Shown in pieces: positions 1 through 6,675 of a DNA stretch of 11,203 nt; positions within the stretch are counted from its first letter, which is position 1, and every line of letters starts with the position of its first letter. The stretch comes from Bacteroidota bacterium. Lineage in GTDB: Bacteria; Bacteroidota; Bacteroidia; Bacteroidales; Bacteroidaceae. Both the position numbers and the translations under genes were made by a program. The stretch is from the NCBI GenBank assembly GCA_023415545.1, contig JAEZKJ010000070.1, positions 1-11,203 of the forward strand, given 5' to 3'. The notes beneath the pieces are model-generated. The model had not been told where the DNA came from, did not search any database, and saw only the letters and a program-made list of their open reading frames with translations.

Positions 1-1081
1 TGATGGTTCTTCTTATGGGGTACCATACAATGTGACAAATACATTACAATTTAACTCAACTGCAGGAGTACAGTTAAGAATGCCACTTTACAACCAAACT
101 ATCTACACTGCAATATCTTTATCAAAAGTATTAGATGAGTTAAGTAGATTATCATATGAAAAAGCATGCGAAGACCTCATATTACAGATTTCAAAAATGT
201 ACTATTTGGGCCAAGCTACAGCTGAACAGATCACAATTGTTAAAGCTAATATTACACGTTTACAAGAGTTACGTAATATAACATTGGCATTTTATGATAA
301 TGGCATGGCTATGGATGTTGATGTTAAACGTGTAAATATAAACTTAGAAAACCTACAAGTTCAGTATGACAATGCTCAAGCAATGCTTGAACAGCAACTA
401 AATATGATAAAATATATCATAGATTATCCTGCTGAAAAAGAGATAACACTTGAACCTGTAAATTCTTCTAACATCACACCTATTGAATTAACCGGTCTTT
501 CAGAAAACTTATTCGAATTCCAACTTTTACAATCAAAAGAGAGATTGGCTGAAAGTCAGAAGAAGATTATTAAAGATGGATATCTTCCTTCTTTAAGCCT
601 TACAGGAAGTTGGATGTTTTCTGCCTACACTGATAAATTTAAGAATTGGTTACATACCCATCCATCGAATCACTGGTATCGTTCGTATGGTATAGGTTTA
701 GCTATGCAAATCCCTATTTTCGATGCCTTTGATAAAAAATATAAATCTCGTAAGGCTGATATTGATATTGAGAACATACGTTTAGCTAAAGAGAATAGCA
801 GGAAACATATGGAGACTCAATATTTGAATGCCACCAATGATCTTACAAACAACCAACGTAACTTTAAGAAACAGAAAGATAATTATCTATTAGCAGAAGA
901 GGTTTACGAGGTTACTTCTAGTCGTTATAAAGAGGGTATTGCATCAATGACAGAGGTTTTACAAGACGAGATGAGGATGAGCGAAGCACAAAATAATTAT
1001 ATAAACGCTCATTATAACTATCGAATCACACAACTGAATTTGATGAAACTAATGGGAAAAATTCAGGGTTTAGTTAAATAA
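1..1081 (+). CDS. TolC-family outer-membrane efflux protein, 5'-partial
   Basis: Outer-membrane channel component of a tripartite efflux pump. The reading frame is open to the left edge (residues DGSSYGVPYN precede the GTG at 32), so that GTG is internal. About 360 residues are visible; the signal peptide and first helices lie outside. The visible part shows the duplicated outer-membrane efflux protein (OEP) pattern: long amphipathic helices rich in Gln, Asn, Glu and Lys, and the family hallmark 'DGYLPSLSLTGSW' near the start of the second repeat (around 580-615), followed by a strand-like stretch ending in 'QIPIFDAF'. A last long helix ends in 'LNLMKLMGK', also typical. It is followed after 54 bp by the membrane fusion protein gene on the same strand, so it is the first visible gene of the efflux operon. 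The substrate cannot be read from the sequence. Confidence 0.9.
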   Translation, partial: DGSSYGVPYNVTNTLQFNSTAGVQLRMPLYNQTIYTAISLSKVLDELSRLSYEKACEDLILQISKMYYLGQATAEQITIVKANITRLQELRNITLAFYDNGMAMDVDVKRVNINLENLQVQYDNAQAMLEQQLNMIKYIIDYPAEKEITLEPVNSSNITPIELTGLSENLFEFQLLQSKERLAESQKKIIKDGYLPSLSLTGSWMFSAYTDKFKNWLHTHPSNHWYRSYGIGLAMQIPIFDAFDKKYKSRKADIDIENIRLAKENSRKHMETQYLNATNDLTNNQRNFKKQKDNYLLAEEVYEVTSSRYKEGIASMTEVLQDEMRMSEAQNNYINAHYNYRITQLNLMKLMGKIQGLVK

Positions 1082-1135
1082 CTCCTTAAATAAACTTTAT
1101 CACAAATTTTATTCTTCACAAAATCCATAAATCAT

Positions 1136-2215
1136 ATGAAAACAGAAAATAAAAGCACACACCATAAAAAAGCAGATAGATTAAGACAACTACGTCGCCG
1201 TCAATTACTAATAAGTTCTATTGGAGTAGCTATTCTTATATGGGGGATTTGCGAGATAGCGCTATTATTCATTAATTATAAAAGTAGAGAGACAAGTAAT
1301 GATGCACAAATAGAACAATATATGTCGCCAGTAAACTTGCGCGCCACAGGATATATCAAAAAAATCTATTTTACCGAACATCAAGATGTTAAAAAAGGAG
1401 ATACATTGATGGTTCTTGATGATCGCGAATATAAGATACGAGTAATGGAAGCTGAAGCAGCATTGAAAGATGCTATGGCCGGAGCAACTGTTATAGATGC
1501 AACATTACAAACTACTCAAACAACAGCCTCAGTTTATGATGCTTCAATAGCCGAGATAGAGATTCGTTTAGCAAAATTAGATAAGGATCGTCAACGTTAT
1601 ACAAATCTTGTAAAACGTAATGCTGCTACACCTATACAATTGGAACAAATTGAAACTGAATACCAAGCTACAAAGAAAAAGATGGAGGCTGTAAAACGCC
1701 AACGTAATGCAGCTCTTTCCGGAGTAAAAGAGGTTTCGCATAGACGAGAAAATATTGAAGCGGCTATCCAACGTGCTACTGCAGCACTTGAAATGGCTCG
1801 ACTAAATCTTTCGTACACTGTAGTTATAGCTCCTTGCGATGGGAAATTAGGACGTCGTGCACTTGAAGAGGGGCAATATATTACAGCTGGACAGACTATT
1901 ACTTATCTTTTACCAAACAGTCAAAAATGGGTAATTGCAAATTATAAAGAGACTCAGATAGAGAATTTAAAACTTGATCAAGAGGTTGAAATTGAGGTTG
2001 ATGCTATAAGCGATAAAAAGTTTACAGGTAAAATTACAGCCATATCCGGTGCTACAGGTTCAAAATATTCATTAGTTCCTACAGATAATTCTGCTGGAAA
2101 CTTTGTCAAAATACAACAACGTATTCCCGTGCGCATAGATTTCGTAAACCTTTCAAAAAAGGACAATGAAAGATTAGCAGCAGGTATGATGGTAGTGGTG
2201 AAAGCAAAAATTTAA
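1136..2215 (+). CDS. EmrA/HlyD-type periplasmic membrane fusion protein
   Basis: Periplasmic adaptor expected to link the inner-membrane MFS pump to the TolC-like channel. It has 359 residues, a normal length for EmrA-like proteins. A basic N-terminus (residues 10-23, many Lys/Arg) is followed by one transmembrane anchor (about 24-46). The first half of the lipoyl-like domain lies at about 59-98 ('GYIKKIYFTEHQDVKKGD'), a coiled-coil hairpin at about 100-222, and the second lipoyl half at about 225-256 ('IAPCDGKLGRRALEEGQYI'). A beta-barrel region follows. The stretch 'SLVPTDNSAGNFVKIQQRI' (312-330) closely matches the EmrA signature (PxxNAxGNFVKxxQRxPV), which favours EmrA over RND-type adaptors. 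The start is the ATG just before the basic N-terminus. The stop is 4 bp before the MFS gene, implying co-transcription and probably translational coupling. Confidence 0.93.
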   Translation: MKTENKSTHHKKADRLRQLRRRQLLISSIGVAILIWGICEIALLFINYKSRETSNDAQIEQYMSPVNLRATGYIKKIYFTEHQDVKKGDTLMVLDDREYKIRVMEAEAALKDAMAGATVIDATLQTTQTTASVYDASIAEIEIRLAKLDKDRQRYTNLVKRNAATPIQLEQIETEYQATKKKMEAVKRQRNAALSGVKEVSHRRENIEAAIQRATAALEMARLNLSYTVVIAPCDGKLGRRALEEGQYITAGQTITYLLPNSQKWVIANYKETQIENLKLDQEVEIEVDAISDKKFTGKITAISGATGSKYSLVPTDNSAGNFVKIQQRIPVRIDFVNLSKKDNERLAAGMMVVVKAKI

Positions 2216-2219
2216 TTCT

Positions 2220-3860
2220 ATGCCATCTTATCCACGCAATTATCCGTTTTACAATTGGGTTCCTAAACCTTTGGGTATCCTGATACTTATACTACTTTTC
2301 ATCCCTATTTTGACTGTTGGAGGAGTATATTCTGTCAATAGCACTGAGATGATGAGTGGGCTAGGTATTATTTCCGAACATATTCAGTTCACCAATTTCG
2401 CAACTTCCATTGGAATGGCTGCCTTCTGCCCTTTTCTCTACAAATTAGTAGTGATACGACGACAGAAGATGATGTGCCTTTTTGGATTCTCAATAATGTT
2501 TTTACTTAGCTATGTTTGCGCCAGAACAGAAAGTATATTTTTATTGGCACTATGTAGTGTTATTATGGGATTCTTAAGAATGGTATTGATGATGGTCAAT
2601 CTATTCACTCTTATACATTATGCAGGTAAAATTGAAGCATACAGGAAAATCACACCGGGAACAGAGCCAAAGAGTGAGGAAGGTTGGGATAATTTAGATA
2701 AAGAAAGAGGTGTTGCACAACCAGCTATCTATCTATTCTTTATGATTTTGGGACAATTAGGGACTTCGCTAACAGCATGGTTATCATTTGAATATGATTG
2801 GAAATATGTATATTTCTTTATGATGGCAATATTACTAGTGTGTATATTAGTAATTTTTATTACAATGCCATATCACAAGTATTATACAAAACGTTTTCCT
2901 ATTCATTTCCGTCAATTTGGCAATGTAATATTATTCTGCACACCACTTGTTTGCTTTACATACGTTATGATTTATGGAAAGGTACTTGATTGGTTTGATG
3001 ACCCTACGATAAGATTAGCTGCCTTTACAGCTGTTCTTACCGGAGCACTTTTCGTTTATACCGAGTATCACCATACAAATAGATACTATATGGTGAATGT
3101 GCTTAAGTTGCGTACGATATGTGTAGCTTCACTTTTATATTTCTTATTGATGTTCCTTAACTCAAGTGCAATGTTTGTGAATGTATTTACAGGCATTGGT
3201 ATGAAATTGGATAATTGGCAGAATGCTACGTTGGGAAACTGGGCCATGGTCGGTTATGTAATAGGAGGAATAACAACAATCATACTTAGCAAAAAAGGTA
3301 TACACTTTAAGTACATCTTTGCAGCAGGATTCTTGATAATAGGACTTGCAGCTATCTTTATGTACTTTGAAGTACAAACTGATGGACTTTATGAAAGAAT
3401 GAAATATCCGGTAATCATTCGTTCTGTAGGTATGATGATGCTATATACTTTAATTCCTGTATATGCAACACAACGTATGCCATACAAATTTTTATCCTCT
3501 TGGATTTGCACAATGATAACAATACGTATGGTTATTGCACCTGCTTTCGGTGCTTCTGTTTATACAAATGTTCTTCAGGAGCGTCAGCAACACTATATTA
3601 CACGCTATGCCGAGAATGTTGATATGATGAATCCAGAAGCATCAACTTCTTTCACTCAAACAGTGAAAGGATTAACTTATGTTGGCAAGAGTAAAGCTGA
3701 AGCTGTGAACATGGCTGCTCTATCAACAAAAGGAAGAGTTCAAATTCAAGCAATTCTTTCTTCAGTTAAACAGATGGCAGGTTGGACATTCTATGCATGT
3801 CTATTTTGTGCAATATTTGTATTGGTTATTCCATATCCTAAGAGAAAGATTATATCTTAA
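2220..3860 (+). CDS. MFS drug transporter, EmrB/DHA2-like (14 TM)
   Basis: Inner-membrane pump of the efflux operon, probably proton-driven as is known for the DHA2 family. The protein has 546 residues. I count about 14 hydrophobic segments, roughly at 18-38, 55-75, 85-103, 106-132, 165-187, 194-216, 232-252, 263-281, 298-320, 335-355, 363-382, 397-416, 425-447 and 517-537. The long loop at about 448-516, between the last two helices, is typical of DHA2/EmrB proteins. The usual motif A (GxLxDrxGrk) is poorly kept after the second helix ('YKLVVIRRQK'), a divergence from EmrB. A hydrophilic loop at about 136-165 is acidic and longer than usual. It starts 4 bp after the adaptor stop and is the last gene of the operon, followed by a hairpin. 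Substrate unknown; calling it a drug pump rests on family and operon context only. Confidence 0.88.
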   Translation: MPSYPRNYPFYNWVPKPLGILILILLFIPILTVGGVYSVNSTEMMSGLGIISEHIQFTNFATSIGMAAFCPFLYKLVVIRRQKMMCLFGFSIMFLLSYVCARTESIFLLALCSVIMGFLRMVLMMVNLFTLIHYAGKIEAYRKITPGTEPKSEEGWDNLDKERGVAQPAIYLFFMILGQLGTSLTAWLSFEYDWKYVYFFMMAILLVCILVIFITMPYHKYYTKRFPIHFRQFGNVILFCTPLVCFTYVMIYGKVLDWFDDPTIRLAAFTAVLTGALFVYTEYHHTNRYYMVNVLKLRTICVASLLYFLLMFLNSSAMFVNVFTGIGMKLDNWQNATLGNWAMVGYVIGGITTIILSKKGIHFKYIFAAGFLIIGLAAIFMYFEVQTDGLYERMKYPVIIRSVGMMMLYTLIPVYATQRMPYKFLSSWICTMITIRMVIAPAFGASVYTNVLQERQQHYITRYAENVDMMNPEASTSFTQTVKGLTYVGKSKAEAVNMAALSTKGRVQIQAILSSVKQMAGWTFYACLFCAIFVLVIPYPKRKIIS

Positions 3861-3936
3861 AGTGATATCTCTAAGGGTAAATCAGTAGAAATATTTAAAG
3901 AATAACTAAGTTGACTCAAGAGTACACTTTATAAAC

Positions 3937-3976
3937 GAGATATCCCTGTTAGAGCATATTCCAGCAGGGATATTTT
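3937..3976 (+). terminator. Probable rho-independent terminator of the efflux operon
   Basis: Inverted repeat ATATCCCTG (3940-3948) and CAGGGATAT (3965-3973). It is extended inward by a T-G and a T-A pair to an 11-bp stem with a 12-nt loop, and outward by weak G-T/A-T pairs. A T-run (TTTT, 3973-3976) overlaps the 3' foot. It lies about 80 bp after the MFS stop in a convergent gap. The T-run is short, so efficiency is uncertain. The stem is symmetric enough that it could also act on the opposite strand for the acetyltransferase transcript. Confidence 0.65.
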
Positions 3977-4011
3977 CATATTAGAAACTTTCAACAGAAG
4001 AAGCACAATTA

Positions 4012-4040
4012 ATCTATCTCAAATAGATAGATAGTTTTTT
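4012..4040 (+). terminator. Weak second hairpin plus T6 overlapping the acetyltransferase 3' end
   Basis: ATCTATCT (4012-4019) pairs perfectly with AGATAGAT (4025-4032) across a 5-nt loop, and six T follow at 4035-4040. On the + strand this resembles a back-up terminator for the efflux operon. Most of it lies inside the last codons of the convergent acetyltransferase gene. The stem is only 8 bp with two G-C pairs, and the repeat partly reflects a short GATA tandem run, so it may have no function. Confidence 0.25.
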
Positions 4041-4297
4041 AACTCTACATGTTTTGTAAAAAAGGCTTTAGCAAAAGGACATGTTGGCCTAATTAAGAGT
4101 CTCTTTTTGACTCCATATTTCATCGCTTCATTTACTAAAAGCGATGCTATTCCATTACCTTCTAAATCAGAAGGTACATAAATATGAAGTATATCAAGAA
4201 CTCCATCTTTCACTTCATATTGAAGATACGCTATCTCACTAGGTTCAACAACTTCAAAACGACATACATCTTGATCATGTACTGTTGTATAATCCAT
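4019..4297 (-). CDS. Small GNAT-family N-acetyltransferase (Acetyltransf_CG / NATD1-like)
   Basis: A 92-residue protein resembling the short GNAT group (Pfam Acetyltransf_CG; includes E. coli YidJ/YjdJ-like and human NATD1 proteins). The N-terminal half is predicted beta strands ('AYLQYEVKDGVLDILHIYV', 23-41). The acetyl-CoA pyrophosphate loop is 'VPSDLEGNGIA' (41-51), matching the P-x-x-L-x-G-x-G-I-A pattern of the family, followed by a helix ('SLLVNEAMKYG'). The C-terminal 'RPTCPFAKAFFTKHVE' (70-85) corresponds to the conserved 'CPY...' segment. The length is normal, so it is not a fragment. The cellular substrate of this group is not established. The gene starts 59 bp after the GH3 stop on the same strand with no convincing promoter seen, so read-through from the glycosidase transcript is possible. 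It converges with the efflux operon. Confidence 0.85.
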   Translation of the reverse strand: MDYTTVHDQDVCRFEVVEPSEIAYLQYEVKDGVLDILHIYVPSDLEGNGIASLLVNEAMKYGVKKRLLIRPTCPFAKAFFTKHVELKNYLSI

Positions 4298-4356
4298 TTT
4301 AAATAATTATTAATGAATAATTTCTTATATATTAAACAATTACAAATAAAAAAAGT

Positions 4357-6579
4357 TTAATTATAATCAAAAATAGACGTAATAGGAATTGAAGTTGATG
4401 AAGGACCTATATAAAGTTTAAATTTCCCTGGCTCTACAACCCATTCTCTCTTTCTATCATCATAAAACTTCAAGTCGTCCTCATCAATTGTAAATTCTAC
4501 CTCAATTGTCTGACCAGGTTGAATATTCACTTTACTGAATTTTTTCAACTCTTTTGTGGGTCGTTCAAGAGAACACTTTTCATCTCCTATATATAATTGT
4601 ACCACCTCTTTACCTTCAACTTTTCCAACATTAGTAACAGGAACATTTACTGTTATTACTTCTCCTCTTTTCATAGATGATGAAGAGATGTTTGGTTTAC
4701 CATATTTAAATTGTGTATAGCTCAAGCCATGTCCAAAGGGGAAAAGAGATGGTATATTTTTTGTGTCATGCCATCTGTATCCTACCAAAATATCCTCTTT
4801 GTACACCTGATTAATGCTATCACCCGGATATGATAAGGCATCGAACGAATGAGCTCCACAATCCGATAGTTTCACTGGAAAAGAGAAAGGTAGTTTACCA
4901 CTTGGATTAACCTTACCACTAAGGACATCTGCTAAAGCATATCCTCCCATAGAACCGACATACCATCCTTGTACTATTGCAGGAACTCGTTTTACCCATG
5001 GCATCTCAACAGCATTACCGCTAAGAAGTACCAAAATAAAGTTTTTATTTACACTTGTAAGCGCATCTATCAGTTCATTTTGCGCAAAAGGCAAAGAGTA
5101 TGATACTCTATCACCACCTTCACAATCCTGAAGATGGTTTTTATTCAGACCACCAAACAAAATTATCAAGTCAGCATCCTTTGCCATATTAACAGCCTCA
5201 ACTCTTAATGAATCCTCTACTTTTGTTTCAATATTCTTTACCCTACCATACATAGGATTACCGGCCATATACCCTTGAGCAAACTCTATTTTATCGCCAT
5301 ATACTCCCTTTAATCCTTGAAGTGGAGATACCATATCTTTAGCTTTCAATTCGGAAGACCCTCCGCCTTGATTTAGCATACGTATTGCATTATCACCAAC
5401 AACAAGAATCTTTTTATATTTATTACCATCAATAGGTAAAAGGAAGTTTTTTCCCTTACCTACTTTATCATTTTTCAATAATACTATACCCTCTTGACCA
5501 ATCTCTTTAGCCACATCATAATGTTCAGCTGTTGCTACCGAGCCGAAAGGTTTATTACGTTTCATTGCAGTTCGAAATATCAGTCTAAGAATTCGGGAAG
5601 CTTTTTCATCAAGAGTATAATCAGGAACTTCACCTTTTAATATCATTTCCATATATGGACGACCTAAATAGTAGTCATCATAGGTAAATGCACTTTCGGA
5701 AGTCAATCCGTTTGTATATGATCCCATCTCTATATCCAACCCATTCAGCGCCGACTCTTTGGTATCATGGCAACCTCCCCAGTCTGTAATTACAGCACCA
5801 TCAAATCCCCAATCTTTCTTTAATATCTGATTAAGCATCAAGTCATTGTGACAAGCATGTTCTCCACGTATCTTGTTATATGCTCCCATTATGCTCCATG
5901 CACCTCCCTGTTGTACAGCGGCTTTAAAAGCCGGTAAATATATTTCATGAAGAGCACGATCACTAAGTTCAACATTAATATGTCCTCTCCACTGCTCCTG
6001 ATTGTTTAATGCATAATGTTTCACGCAAGCGGCCACACCATTTTTCTGCAACTCTTGGATATATGGAACACACATTACAGATGCTAAATACGGATCTTCG
6101 CCCATATATTCGAAGTTACGACCATTAAGTGGAGTTCTATAAATATTTACTCCCGGCCCCAATATTATATCTTTCTCTCTATATAATGCCTCCTCACCTA
6201 TCGCTTTTCCATATTTTGCCGACATCTCAGGATTCCAAGTAGCAGCCAGACATGTCAACGCAGGAAATACAGTGATACTATCGTTTGTCCACCCTGCATA
6301 TCCCCAGTCGTTCCAATTTATCTCCGCTCTAACCCCATGAGGGCCATCACTCATCCATAATTCAGGTATACCAAGACGTGGAACTCCATTGCTACTGAAT
6401 TTACTTTGAGCATGACAAAGTTTTATCTTTTCTTCAAGAGTCATTCGACTAAGTGCATCGGCTACTCGTGCTTGAATAGGCTGCGATTCATCAAGATATA
6501 TAGGAGTTTGAGAGTTGACATTCAAAAATAGAGTAGCCAATAGAACTAATGCTCCAATCTTTTTTATCACTGTTTTCAT
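4357..6579 (-). CDS. Secreted glycoside hydrolase family 3 (beta-glucosidase/beta-xylosidase-like)
   Basis: Predicted periplasmic exo-beta-glycosidase removing beta-linked sugars from non-reducing ends, by the retaining mechanism of GH3. It has 740 residues, the usual size of a three-domain GH3. A signal peptide covers about 1-24 (KK, hydrophobic core, 'NVNSQ'), with no lipobox cysteine. The (beta/alpha)8 domain (about 40-340) holds 'GRNFEYMGEDP' (153-163), the substrate-binding 'KHYALNNQE' (187-195) and the nucleophile Asp266 in 'VITDWGG'. The alpha/beta sandwich (about 355-600) holds the likely acid/base Glu487 in 'EGGDR' and 'SGNAVEMPW'. A C-terminal fibronectin-III-like domain (about 635-735) contains 'VTNVGKVEGKEVVQLYIG'. 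No inserted PA14 domain is seen. It lies 96 bp downstream of GH31 on the same strand, probably in the same transcript. The sugar specificity (glucose versus xylose) is inferred only from this neighbour. Confidence 0.92.
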   Translation of the reverse strand: MKTVIKKIGALVLLATLFLNVNSQTPIYLDESQPIQARVADALSRMTLEEKIKLCHAQSKFSSNGVPRLGIPELWMSDGPHGVRAEINWNDWGYAGWTNDSITVFPALTCLAATWNPEMSAKYGKAIGEEALYREKDIILGPGVNIYRTPLNGRNFEYMGEDPYLASVMCVPYIQELQKNGVAACVKHYALNNQEQWRGHINVELSDRALHEIYLPAFKAAVQQGGAWSIMGAYNKIRGEHACHNDLMLNQILKKDWGFDGAVITDWGGCHDTKESALNGLDIEMGSYTNGLTSESAFTYDDYYLGRPYMEMILKGEVPDYTLDEKASRILRLIFRTAMKRNKPFGSVATAEHYDVAKEIGQEGIVLLKNDKVGKGKNFLLPIDGNKYKKILVVGDNAIRMLNQGGGSSELKAKDMVSPLQGLKGVYGDKIEFAQGYMAGNPMYGRVKNIETKVEDSLRVEAVNMAKDADLIILFGGLNKNHLQDCEGGDRVSYSLPFAQNELIDALTSVNKNFILVLLSGNAVEMPWVKRVPAIVQGWYVGSMGGYALADVLSGKVNPSGKLPFSFPVKLSDCGAHSFDALSYPGDSINQVYKEDILVGYRWHDTKNIPSLFPFGHGLSYTQFKYGKPNISSSSMKRGEVITVNVPVTNVGKVEGKEVVQLYIGDEKCSLERPTKELKKFSKVNIQPGQTIEVEFTIDEDDLKFYDDRKREWVVEPGKFKLYIGPSSTSIPITSIFDYN

Positions 6580-6675
6580 ATATATTATAATTTAAGTTTC
6601 CAATATATTAAAGATACTATTTTTTAATGATTTGAAAATTATTGTTTTATCTTTTAATTCTTATGACGATGATGT

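Noticed and set aside
1577..2166. Minus-strand open frames inside the membrane fusion protein gene
   Set aside because: They are antisense to a well-supported EmrA-like protein and have no domain or promoter support.
4022..4034. GATA tandem repeat at the acetyltransferase 3' end
   Set aside because: Only about three units, within codons of the gene's C-terminus. Too short to call a functional repeat.
4298..4372. Terminator after GH3 (TTTGAT/ATTAAA stem with a T-run)
   Set aside because: The stem is about 6 bp, nearly all A-T with one wobble pair, and overlaps the last codons. Such pairing is expected by chance in DNA this AT-rich.
6580..6675. Separate promoter for GH3 (TATCTTTA on the minus strand)
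   Set aside because: It misses the -7 consensus at the final G, and no TTTG lies at the right distance. Co-transcription with GH31 is simpler.
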